Shown: positions 54,551 to 64,000 of the stretch, piece after piece
Layout of the letters: each line of letters begins with the position of its first letter
Position numbering within the stretch: position 1 is the first letter of the stretch
NCBI GenBank assembly: GCA_038373885.1
Contig: JAWZYV010012276.1
Coordinates: 392,215 to 456,214, forward strand
DNA length: 64,000 bases
Reading direction: 5' to 3'
Origin: Cheiracanthium punctorium
Lineage: Eukaryota > Arthropoda > Arachnida > Araneae > Cheiracanthiidae
Program-made: the position numbers and the translations under genes
Notes under the pieces: model-generated
Seen by the model: only the letters and a program-made list of their open reading frames with translations
Databases searched by the model: none
What the model was told of the DNA's origin: nothing

Positions 54551-55979
54551 CTATTTGCTTCCAATTAAAATATTTTCGATTAATGAAATCAGATGCAGTA
54601 GTCTTCCAATACAACGCCCCATTTCTGAAGAACTAACACCATCAACATTCCAGATACGAATTTGACCTTTTTCAATATCTGAAATATCAGGTCTTTGGAC
54701 TTCTCCATACCTTATCAAACATTTAAAATCGCATTTTCCTGTCTAAATTTTCATCAGGCTATAAATTAAAGCACCGCCAAAAGCTTTATAAAAATATTGC
54801 GCAATACAGACGATAATATTACGTGTAAATGAAGAAAGTGAAATAACAAATAGTGATAATATTGGGCCGGACCAAAAATTGCGTTTTATACATGAAATTC
54901 AAACAAATAAATTTTTAACCATTAAACCCTTCTTCAAGCTCGACAGTAGCTTAGCAACATTTATGCTTGTAGTCAGAAGAGCACAGAACAGCCTCTCACT
55001 CTTGGCAACATTTCACTCAAGAGAACCTTCAAATGCTCAATAATAATTTCAAAATTAGAAAGATTATCAAAATCTTAAGCAGTCGTTTAGCATTCTTTTT
55101 TAAATCATGTTTACGGACCAAGGAAGTCATGAAGTCGCGGGTCATTTGGACCACTAACTAAATATTCTAATTTCTACCCGATATTCCCAGTACAAAAGAC
55201 TAAACAGTATTTTCCTTGCAAATAATATTTATTTCTTTTAACTATTGCGGGGCGAAATTAATGAAAGGCGAAAGTTCGGAACCTACATATAGCGTTTTTG
55301 AATTTTCAGAAAACTTATGCGCAAAAAAGAATTCGCAGTATCTCCGGAAATTATTGATCATTTATATTTAGGGTAATTTGAAGGTTTTCTTTCGTTTAAT
55401 AAAGTCAAAATAGAGTGTTGCCATTGAAAAAAACGAAGTTGATGCAGAATTAAATATGAAAGAGCAGCTTATGCAAATTAAATTAATAGGAGATTAAAAG
55501 TATACTAAAGTATACGTTATTTGCAAATGAATGGGCGACGAACGACTGCCAAATAAAATGTAAGTGGGGTTTTTTTTCCCCGGAGCTATGCATTAAATGT
55601 AAAAAATGATGAATATCAAAACAATTTATGTTCTTAGCTTAATTTTAAAAAGAGTGTCACCCAACCTCTACTAGAAAGTGTATGGGGGATCCATTCCCAC
55701 GCACAAAATAAAGATTACATCTCATATTTAATAATAAAATTAGGAACAAACAACAAAAATAAAGATACATGGAATTCCAATTTTCATGTGAATTAAGAGT
55801 TGCACAACACAAACCTTTAACAACATTCAATCTGCTGTACAATTATTTACAAAGATGCCTAATTCAGCTCTCCACACACTCTTTTCAAGCCTCCCAGAAA
55901 CTTCGCATGAGGTATCTTTCCTGTATAAAAGCTTAGACGACCATTCAGACTTCCTTATTAAAGCAGACTTATCCTTTTT
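54551..55979. other. Gene-free stretch downstream of zinc-finger paralogue 2
   Basis: AT-rich, no recognisable gene; presumably includes the 3' flank of the minus-strand gene ending at 55980. An ORF at 55657-55842 (minus) has no motif. Confidence 0.4.
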
Positions 55980-56992
55980 TCATGCAGAGGTGTGCGCACG
56001 AAGGTGACGATTCAGGGAACACTGCTGAGAGAATGCTTTCCGACACACGCTGCAAACATAAGGCTTCTCTCCCGTATGAATGCGGAGGTGCTTAGTCAAG
56101 TGACTCAGCTGAGTGAATGCTCTTTGACAGACGCCACAAACATAAGGCTTCTCTCCGTTATGAATGCGGAGGTGATCAGTCAAATGGCTTGGATTAATGA
56201 ATCCCTTTTGACACACGTTACAAACATTAGGCTTCTCTCCCGTGTGGGTACGGAGGTGATGATTCAGCACGTCCTTTCGAGCGAATGCTTTCCGACACAC
56301 GCTGCAAACGTAAGGCTTCTCTCCCGTGTGAATGCGCAGGTGCTTGGTCAAGTAATCCTGGTGGCTGAATTCTTTCTGACAACGTGGCAAGCATAGGGTT
56401 TCTCTCCTGTGTGAATCCGAAGATGCTGATTCAAGTGACTCGGACGAGCGAATGCTTTCTGACACATGTTACAAACGTAAGGTTTCTCTTCCGTGTGAAT
56501 CCGAAGGTGGCGGTTGAAGGGACCCTTTTCCATGAATGTTTTCTGGCACACACTGCAAACAAAGAGGTTCTCTCCGGTGTGACTGCGAAGGTGGGAATCC
56601 AACTGACTCTTCCGAGGGAATGCTTTCTGACAAATGTCACAAACGTAAGGCTTCTCTCCCGTGTGTACAAGAAGATGATTGTTCAGGTTAGTCTGCCATT
56701 TGAATGCTTTCCCGCACACGTCACACACATAAAACTTTTGCTGCTCGTGGTTGCGGACATGAAACATCAGGTTCGACTTGCTGGAAAATGTTTTTTTGCA
56801 TAATTCACATGCATAACGTTTCTTTATTAGACTTTGCGACTTTGTAGTAGACATTGTTTTTTTTTTTAAACTATGTTGTTCAGTGGATGATCTTCTGCTT
56901 ACTTTGCTCAAGAGGGTTTCGTCCATTTGAGAGATGAACATCCATTTAAGTATGTGTACATAAAATGAATCAAATTTGCGTTTCTGGATCAC
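55980..56992 (-). CDS. C2H2 zinc-finger protein, paralogue 2, frame broken near 56380
   Basis: Ten tandem C2H2 fingers on the minus strand with TGEKPY linkers. The upstream frame (56992 to 56348) holds fingers 1-5 and the start of finger 6 (from YACELCKKTFSSKS to YVCNMCQKAFARPS). At YACHV one base of a GTTTGT is missing (plus strand about 56380-56382). The second Cys and rest of finger 6 (CQKEFSHQDYLTKH) and fingers 7-10 continue in another frame to a stop at 55980 after HTSA. The start is uncertain: MIQKRK at 56992 is the open-frame start, MDETLL at 56926 is the better candidate by alignment with paralogue 1, and an upstream exon may supply the true start. Predicted nuclear DNA-binding protein without an extra domain here. 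A real mutation or a one-base assembly error are both possible. Confidence 0.8.
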
Positions 56993-58223
56993 AGTTACCT
57001 ATTTTTAGCATATAAGAAATTGACTCTTATCATTTTAATGCATGCAAAATTGATATTTATACTTAAAAATTTATATTCTATATTCTGGAAATGTAACATA
57101 CATTAAAATGTTCAGATAAAATCTTTTAAGCCGTAGTTATGCAAAGTTATACACTTTGTACCTTGAACCAATATGAAGTTTTATAGTGTAAATGATCCAT
57201 CAGACACCAATTAGCATTTTAAAATGCTTCAGAGCCTCGTACATAAATTGTCTTTTTGTAAATTGAAAACTATGAAAATAGTTAACAACAACAACAAAAA
57301 AAAAAAAATAGTCAAAATAGAACAAAACGATGAAACAGTTTAAGTATGGATGAAGAATTTCCTTTCTGCAATAAAAGAAAGCAGACAATTAGCATTCAAG
57401 GGAAAAAAAAGCAATATTTGAATTAACTATTACACACAATTCGCGTGTTATTGCATAAATCTATAATAGAGATAAAAATTAAATATGGCTCAACCCCACT
57501 GAAAATGTAAAATAATTATTAAAAAACTGTTATTTTGAAACATTTATATTAAGTCTAGTCACAATAAGATTTATAAATTATCCAATTTTAGAACATTATA
57601 AGCCATGGGCGTAACTTACTATGGGCAAGAGGGGGCGATTGCTTTCCCTTCAGGTTGTTATGATTTTGCCCAACCCGAAAAAACCAGGTTTTTTTTTTTT
57701 TTTTGAAAAGGCCCACTTGAAAAAACTCGCATGGGTTTTTTCAAAATTTCAACTTGAATCACATAGCAAATACATTTCTTAATATCAGTACACCACTTAA
57801 AGTTTATAAACAGCCCCTCTCTTACCATTCCTACTTTAAAGGTCAAAATTAACAGTCGTCACTCGCCACTGCATGTTTGAAAGTGAGACTGCAAATTTTT
57901 TTACTAGTCGGCAGTTTATTTCCCCTCTTTTCTTTCTCATGCACATTTTTATGAATTGAAAGTAAAATAGAAACAGGAGATATTAAAACATATGTTCTTG
58001 ACACGACTTAATAAAACTTTAAGATCGATTTTGGCATGAGGATGGGAGAGGCAAGGGCAGGAAATTTGTACATCATGAGCCATAATCGAAAGTGAGAATC
58101 TGTTCTTAAAATTTGCAAAGGGGTGTTATAACAACGCCTACAGTTGCAGTTTGAAGCAGAGACTTGCAATTGCTTGTTCTTTATTCATTCCTTTCACGTG
58201 TTGTTCTAATACCAAATATATAT
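56993..58223. other. Upstream flank of zinc-finger paralogue 2
   Basis: 57190-57400 resembles 46590-46780 upstream of paralogue 1. The rest is AT-rich with an A-run near 57297. Around 57605, GGGCGTAACTTACTATGGGC looks like a decayed repeat end. No further exon was recognised. Confidence 0.4.
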
Positions 58224-59001
58224 AGGGTTGTCCAAATTAAACTCCCCCAACTCAGAGGCCTGTGCAGGATGTTGTATGGGTCATAATGTGATGAAATTTT
58301 GAAAACAAACTTCAGATCACGCGCTAGTGATTTATTAAAAAAAATTATTAGTATAAGAAGTTGCCAATAGGTGGCGCTATAACATTAGTAATTTGCATAT
58401 TGCAACAAAGAGATTTGCAGAAATAAAGCTTCTGCGTAACGTATCCAAAAGACGAGCCCTACAAAAGTGGAAACAGGCAGTTGTTTCCAGCTCGCTGATG
58501 CACAGTGGCGACGTTGAAAGACAAAGCTCTGTTAGTGAAATTTTCTACCAGAATGACGAGAGCTCCTGTTTTGCGACAAGAGCATGCTGTCGGCTGAAGA
58601 ACTTACGCAAAGGTCCAATGACACCACGCGCTTTACGAGACATGATGAAGAAGTTCGAAAGAACCGGACGGCTGAGAATTTTACCAGGTAGAGGACGACA
58701 TGTTGTGGATTCTGCACTTGTACAAGACGTTGCTTTGGCGCTTGTGGACGCCACGAGAAAATCGCCCCATGGTATTGTCAGTGTGCCAACTGTTTATCGT
58801 GCTGTTGATAACCACGGCTCACATATAGAACACCTTGTTGATCTGCAGCGCCACCTATCGGCAACTTCTTGTACTAATAATTTAAAAATAAATCACGAGC
58901 GCGTGATCTGAAGTGTCTGTTTTTAAAATTTCATCACATTATGACCCACACAACATCCTGCATAAGCCTCTGAGTTGGGGAAGTTTAATTTGGACAACCC
59001 T
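58224..59001 (+). mobile_element. Deleted mariner-type element with long TIRs (778 bp)
   Basis: AGGGTTGTCCAAATTAAACT at the left matches the right end inverted. The inverted repeats extend about 170 bp to GTTGCCAATAGGTGGCGCTA / GCGCCACCTATCGGCAACTT. TA lies to the left (58222-58223 region) but not clearly to the right. It encloses an internally deleted transposase frame. Confidence 0.75.
58393..58911 (+). pseudogene. Mariner-type transposase, N-terminal part only (internal deletion)
   Basis: The frame contains MTPRALRDMMKKFERTGRL, PGRGRHVVDSALVQDVALAL and then PTVYRAVDNHGSHIEHLVDL before running into the right TIR. The segment PGRGR(H/K)...VDSALVQDVA resembles the HTH linker of DD34D/DD37D mariner-type transposases. 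The DDE catalytic part is deleted, so it cannot be active. Confidence 0.65.
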
Positions 59002-59017
59002 GTGTGTGTGAGTATAT

Positions 59018-59177
59018 CAGGGGCGTAGCCAAGGGGGGTTAGGAGGGTCATAAACACCCCCCCATGAGAAATTTTACCCGTACAAAATGTATATTCTTCA
59101 CTACATTATCACACACACTTATACATATGAGTTGTAGTAGTCGTAACCCCCATAAAAAATTTCTGGCTACGCCCCTG
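59018..59177. mobile_element. hAT-type MITE (160 bp), second copy of the 51539 family
   Basis: Starts CAGGGGCGTAGCCA and ends TGGCTACGCCCCTG. Its flanks (GAGTATAT and GTGTGTAT) are not a clean 8-bp duplication because of a TG/TA microsatellite. It lies 16 bp beyond the deleted mariner. Confidence 0.8.
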
Positions 59178-59194
59178 GTGTGTATATATATATA

Positions 59195-59380
59195 TACAGT
59201 GAAATACGTTTAACACGAAAACGCTTAACATGAAAAATCGGTTAACACGAAATGACACAACGGTCCGGAAAGCAAAATATGCAATTTAAGGCATTTTTGT
59301 TCTTTTTTACACGAAACAAAAATCGTTTAACACGAAAAAAAGTTCGTTTTTAATCTTCAGTGGCATGTTTGCGACAAGTC
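59195..59380. repeat. pogo/Tigger-like 5' end
   Basis: TATACAGTGAAATACGTTTA followed by repeated AACACGAAAA words. TA plus CAG and this cadence resemble pogo/Tigger termini, like those near 8455 and 63790. The other end is not seen. Confidence 0.4.
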
Positions 59381-60188
59381 ACTAGAACGTTTTTGTGGAA
59401 AATAAATTTTATTTAAATTCTGGTAAATAGGTTTTCTACCTTTTGTCATCCTAGAAGTATTAATCCATAGTGTGTCCATCAGGTCTCTCCCCCTCCCCCT
59501 AATGAATAGAATTGTTATCTGTATCAAAGAATTGGCGATTGGTGGGAATTCATAGTTGTTCTCATAGGGCCCGTTTACATGCACACAAATGCCGGAACTT
59601 TCGCTGCTTTCTACCCCGCTTCCCCTACATAGGGAAAAAATGCGGGTAGAAAGATTCCTAGTCGAAAGGAGGGTTAATGCAATCTCTGAGGGAATCTGAC
59701 AACAGATTCATTCGGCGAACGGAACAACACTGGTAACCAGTGGCGGCTCGTGGGATGCAGCAAGTACTGCCGGGCTGCACTTGAAATTATCAGCACATAC
59801 TGTAAAATAATTTATTCTATAAATTTTCTTAAATTCAGATTAGAATTATGGAATTCTTATGGTAAATTTAAAAAATCTCAAAAAAAAAAATATGTTGTAG
59901 TAACGGCCGGATCGCTCATTCAGAAAAAAAACCCTTTAATCTTCCCGCAATGCAACTGCGAAAGTCGTTGGTACAGCCCTGAGCGCTGACCTAGAAATTG
60001 GCAGCACCGTTGCCATGGTAACGACTACGTAAGCACTTTCTCCGGCTTAGGATAGCATAGGGTGTTTTAGCTAAGACTCAGCTGAAAAAAGGTTTTCTGA
60101 CTTTTGCTGCACTAGTGAATTCGACGAACTGATTGGCTCGGACGAGAAGTGAGGGAGAGAATAAAGACACAGAATATATGTTCTAGCC

Positions 60189-60465
60189 CAGCGTTTCTCA
60201 ACCTGAGGGGGGGCGCGCCCCCCGCAGAACGTTTGCAGGGGGGGGGGCGAGAAAAACTATAGAGCAAGTAGTGATGCATGTTTTTAAAAAATCATCTTAT
60301 TTATTCTCATTTTTACTCAAAAATATATCCATTTTCGCTTACAATGTTCATTATTAAAGATTAAAAAACTCAATGTATGCTGAAAAATGTGAGGGGGGGG
60401 GGAGCGCCACTGTAAATTAGCCTTTATTGGAGGGGGGGACGACGCTAAAAGGTTGAGAACCGCTG
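60189..60465. mobile_element. SPIN-like hAT MITE (277 bp) with 8-bp TSD, nested
   Basis: Ends CAGCGTTTCTCAACC and GGTTGAGAACCGCTG match the CAGNGGTTCTCAACC termini of the SPIN/Charlie branch of hAT. Perfect duplications TTCTAGCC flank it (60181-60188 and 60466-60473). G-rich interior; non-coding. Confidence 0.85.
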
Positions 60466-60587
60466 TTCTAGCCCATTCTAACGGAAATAATAGGGTTTTT
60501 TTTTGTCTGGGAAGGTTGAAAGTTTTTAGCTTTATTTGTTACTGTGTCCATGTGTTATTGGAATCTATGATTTAACCGTTTTGAAAC

Positions 60588-61210
60588 ATGGAGCCCCTTT
60601 ATTATCCAGTTTGCGTCTTGCTTGAAACTCCGTTTAACACATGGAAAGAAGATGATAAACGACAACCACTAAAAGAAAATAGACCGACACCAAAATTGTC
60701 CATAAGAAAAAGGCAGGTTCGTCTCAGCATGGTCGTAGCTTCCATTCATCATGATATGCACTATTCTCGTGGCTATGGGGCAGTTTTTATTTACAAAAAA
60801 ATATTTTGTTGGCCGTGTTTAATCGTTGAGATAAAAAAAAGAGCATTTGGATAGGATGGATTAACCACCAACACACGAGCATGTAAAACACATGAAACGT
60901 CAATCGAGCATTTAAAAATTCTTTAAAATTTAAGGAGTTGATAAGAAGTGGGAGCTAAATTGCTGACGCATTAAAGGAAAACTCTCGACTTTATATTGCT
61001 GAATTTATCCAGAATGTAAGAATCCTGAATAGACGCTTCATGCAATTACCCATCAAAGCAGTATTGTTTTTAAGTAAGCAAGAACTGGCATTAAGAGGAC
61101 ATGGCGAGCGAGAAAATTCCTTAAACATGGGGAATTTTAAAGAGCTTTTAAAATTAATGATATCTGAATTAAAACAACGCCTTTTGATGAGGACATCACT
61201 GACTGATTCG
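60588..61210 (+). pseudogene. hAT transposase (ZMYM/DUF4371-like), degenerate
   Basis: An 88-codon opening (MEPLYYPVCVLLETPFNTWK) holds a TTF-like zinc-finger remnant YKKIFCWPCLIV. After a stop the homology resumes with DGLTTNTRACKTHETSIEHL, and near 61060 with LSKQELALRGHGERENSLN and GNFKELLKLMISEL. LSKQELALRGH...GNFKELL is the signature of the DUF4371 region in these hAT proteins. Multiple stops and shifts; the catalytic and dimerisation parts are absent. Confidence 0.75.
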
Positions 61211-61532
61211 CAAGTTTAAAAGAAAGGAGGATTGATTTGACTTATAAAAAATAAGTAAGTTTTCTTTTTTTTCTTTCTTTCTTTTCTTCTCAAGTTATCA
61301 TTACAAAAGAAAATTCTCAGGAAACTTCGAATCAGACACGGATTAATGCAATTTTGAGGATAGGAGCGGCTGGTTGAAATTTATGTCCATTTTATGGAAG
61401 TAAAATAGGATCTCTTACATTTATTATGTAATTTCTTTTTTTTTTTTTTTTTAAATCCTGGGTGAGGGCTTAATCCGCCAGCTTTCAAATTCAGTAACAA
61501 AGATTTTCCATTCCTGTCCGGAGGAGGGGGGG

Positions 61533-62030
61533 CAGTGGTGTGGTCGAAGGGGAACGCGGGGGGATGTCGTCGGCCGTCCCCCCACTTTTTTTTTCAGGGG
61601 GGACGCTGATTTTGCGTGTTTTAAAAAAAACTGTAACTTAGTAATAGAAGTAAATTTCAATCTTAACCTTTAAATAAAAAAAGAATGATTAAATGAAACA
61701 GTAATCAACCATGTAAATGTGAATCAATTTGTTTTAAATTATAACTTTTAAATCCTCCCTAGAAATTGCATGCTTTAAAATCACAACATATAATTTGAGA
61801 GAAAAGTCAGATTGATTTTCAGACAATTTATGCCTAAAAACTTGAGCACGAGCAAGGTAGCACAGTAAGTTTAAAATTCGATTTCAAAGCTTCAATGCTC
61901 CATGTATTATCCCCCCGCCCCCCTATATATATATATATATGTACTGTTTCAGAAAAAATGCATACATTTGGGTTGAATTTCTTCTAAAAATGAGCGTCCC
62001 CCCACTTTTTTTTTCAGGACTACACCACTG
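61533..62030. mobile_element. hAT-type MITE (498 bp), nested
   Basis: Ends CAGTGGTGTGGTC and GACTACACCACTG are inverted repeats with one mismatch; subterminal CGTCCCCCCACTTTTTTTTT occurs near both ends. The flanks are G-runs, so an 8-bp duplication cannot be judged. Confidence 0.65.
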
Positions 62031-62101
62031 GGGGGTGGGGAGGGGGTATATGTTTCCGGCTGCACTAACATTTTTGATCATGGGCCGCCACTGCTGGTAA
62101 C

Positions 62102-63116
62102 CCTATGTGGAAGTTTTTATGATTGTAACCTATTTATAGAAAAATATATGTGATGCCTATTCTACAGCTTACGAAATATTGTAACAATAGATTAAAGCTG
62201 TTGTGAACTAATAGTATTTAAATATATATAAAATTATGATGCTTTTTTGGGACACATTTTCAATAAAGGGGGTGAGAGATAAAATGACATAGTCCCTAAT
62301 ATATATAGAATGCGTAACGCTGATGAGATGACATCGGTCATTCTCGGAAAATTACAACGTCAGTCATGAATGAAGACCAGTGGCATACGTAAAAAGAGTA
62401 GCTGGAGTATTTTAAAAAAGAAACAAACACAAAAAGAAAAAAGGCATTTTGTTTTCCAGAAAGGACTTTTGTGTACCATACGAAAAACATTCAGAAATGG
62501 TTTGACATTAAATCAAAATGATTATTTCAAAATATTCAATTCATAAATGCTGTGACATAAATTGAGAGGAATGTCTGTCTTGTAAGAAATCATGCAAACT
62601 TTCTAACTCGTAATAAATCATTTTACATTATGTATATTTAATATCAAACAACTAATGATTTAAATGAAAAGGAAAAATTTTGATAATGTTTGATAAACCT
62701 TATTCCCTTAACTCTTAAGAGAAAATCTCTCCCTTAGAAATACCCTCACGGAGGGCACCCTACCCCTAGGCCTAGATCCCTCATGTAGATAATTGGCCGC
62801 AATCCCACAACACATCCATTATCTACCACTTATGGATCCACCGTGTCCCGGACTGGCAACCGGCAGGTGTAAGGATAGGACAGTAATTCGCTATAATTTT
62901 AATTTTTTTCTTTTTACGCGCTCTAATTTTTTGCGCCCCAGGCACGTGCCTACTGTGTGTATGTTTTAAAGCAGGCCTGCAGAAAGGGCAGGAGATTGAA
63001 TTTCTAATCGACTAGACTCAGTTATCATTTCATTGGGAGTATTTCAACTATAAAGGTATTCATAGAATTGGAACAGGAATATTGTTAGTGGGAGCAGGCT
63101 ATAAAAAAAATTCTCT
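62102..63116. other. Gene-free stretch
   Basis: AT-rich. A GC-richer segment near 62745-62940 (CCTACCCCTAGGCCTAGATC; GTCCCGGACTGGCAACC) may be an old repeat. No gene. Confidence 0.4.
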
Positions 63117-63120
63117 TTAA

Positions 63121-63396
63121 CCCATTTGTGCCCAGATATTTTTGCGACTTTCTTAGATTTTTGCTATTACCAGCAATAATAGATAAATTTCTGATGTCAG
63201 CTTCTTGAACAAGAGATGGTTTCTTATAAAATCATTATGTATAAAAATTGAAATGTTACCATCCTGCTTGCTCATGTTAAAATATTTTGTGGATTTGAGG
63301 TTCAATATTCGTGAATAAAGGGTAGGAAAAATAAATAGCGTTTTTGACTGATACCGTAAATGCTGTCCCAAAAAAGGGACGCCAGGCATAAATGGG
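63121..63396. mobile_element. piggyBac-like MITE (276 bp) with TTAA TSD, copy 2
   Basis: Starts CCCATTTGTGCCCAG and ends CAGGCATAAATGGG. TTAA flanks both sides (63117-63120 and 63397-63400). Same length and orientation as 18285-18560, with substitutions only by eye. Confidence 0.85.
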
Positions 63397-63400
63397 TTAA

Positions 63401-64000
63401 GATTCACCACAACAAAATAATAATTTTATCTTAATTGGGTTTCGGAATGCCGTTCTGGCTCACAAAAAAGTACCGGAACGTTGTTCCGGCCCCGCTACAC
63501 CTCTGATGACATCATGAAACAACAACACAACTCTCCAAAAGGGTTGCTACATACCTCATCTCAGTTGGCAATGCTGACACGCCTGTTTACTTATCGTAAG
63601 CTTTGGCGACCTGCCCTGGCTTACGGAATATATACCCCATATTTAATAAATCTCAGAAAGATAATACATTTTAGTATTGAACCACTTCTATTCTATACCA
63701 GTACATTAATCATGATGTACTAGAGGAGCCTGCCCATACGGGCACTCATGCATATAAATCTGTACGACGGCATGTATACGAAAAATACAGTAAAACCTGC
63801 TTAAGACGCTTTCCAGGGGAATGAAGGGTAATAACTTCCTAAGATGGAAAACTTTTTAAACAGGAGACTACTTTTTTGTAAAAACAAATAAAATATTTCC
63901 AATATAAATATTGAAGAAATATATATTGTGTGACATCATTATGAAGCTTATAATTATTTATATAAATTGTTTTGCAGACTTAAAAAATTAGTTTAAAATA
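63401..64000. other. Gene-free end of window with repeats
   Basis: 63510-63640 is the inverted partner of 47260-47430. TACAGTAAAACCTGCTTAAG near 63787 is a pogo/Tigger-like 5' terminus running off towards the window end. No coding signal. Confidence 0.45.

Larger units (their letters stand above)
59738..62093 (+). mobile_element. hAT element (2356 bp) with 8-bp TSD and a decayed transposase
   Basis: Starts CAGTGGCGGCTCGTGGG and ends CATGGGCCGCCACTG. Perfect duplications CTGGTAAC flank it (59730-59737 and 62094-62101). It contains a degenerate ZMYM/DUF4371-type hAT transposase (60588-61210) and two nested hAT MITEs (60189-60465 and 61533-62030). Confidence 0.88.

Overview
The window is eukaryotic, AT-rich and packed with transposable elements. 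It looks like an arthropod genome. The MATH plus BTB (TDPOZ/speckle-type POZ-like) gene, the tandem C2H2 zinc-finger genes and the mix of hAT, TTAA-target, Tc1/mariner, Helitron, Ty3/Gypsy and BEL/Pao elements fit a chelicerate, most likely a spider. That assignment is inference from family content, not from a species-specific marker.

Host genes are few. A tRNA-His(GTG)-like gene lies at 498-569 (-). A two-exon MATH-BTB gene occupies 1518-6448 (-), with a GTAAGT donor and a TTTTAG acceptor that join in frame. Two paralogous multi-finger C2H2 genes, at about 45314-46163 (-) and 55980-56992 (-), are each broken by one single-base indel. Their upstream flanks are also similar, so they look like one segmental duplication later filled with transposons.

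Two LTR retrotransposons are complete with long open reading frames and nearly identical LTRs: a Ty3/Gypsy element at 21359-27049 (-) and a BEL/Pao element at 34727-41087 (+, 5-bp target duplication GGTAT). Both appear recently inserted.

The rest is mostly DNA transposons, many with exact termini and target duplications. There are hAT-type elements with 8-bp duplications (2948-3713, 4253-5002, 12187-12337, 30626-31564, 51539-51716, 59738-62093, 60189-60465) and one with a 7-bp duplication (13034-16636). TTAA-flanked piggyBac-like MITEs occur at 12902-17086, 18285-18560, 41947-42466 and 63121-63396. A TTAA-flanked element with a Mutator-like transposase fragment lies at 49976-51216, and an unclassified MITE with an 8-bp duplication at 49166-49337. 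There are a long-TIR Tc1/mariner-type element (41383-44354), a deleted mariner (58224-59001), three Helitron 3' ends (19538, 29040, 48105) and tRNA-derived SINE fragments.

The points most worth a second look are these: two hAT MITE copies inserted in opposite orientation inside the MATH-BTB intron, which could fold the pre-mRNA into a roughly 750-bp duplex; palindromic TTAA MITEs, one split by a three-level transposon nest; a large fold-back at 18730-19441; the paired single-base lesions in the two zinc-finger paralogues; and Helitron-linked tandem arrays. I found no CRISPR array, operon or other prokaryotic system.
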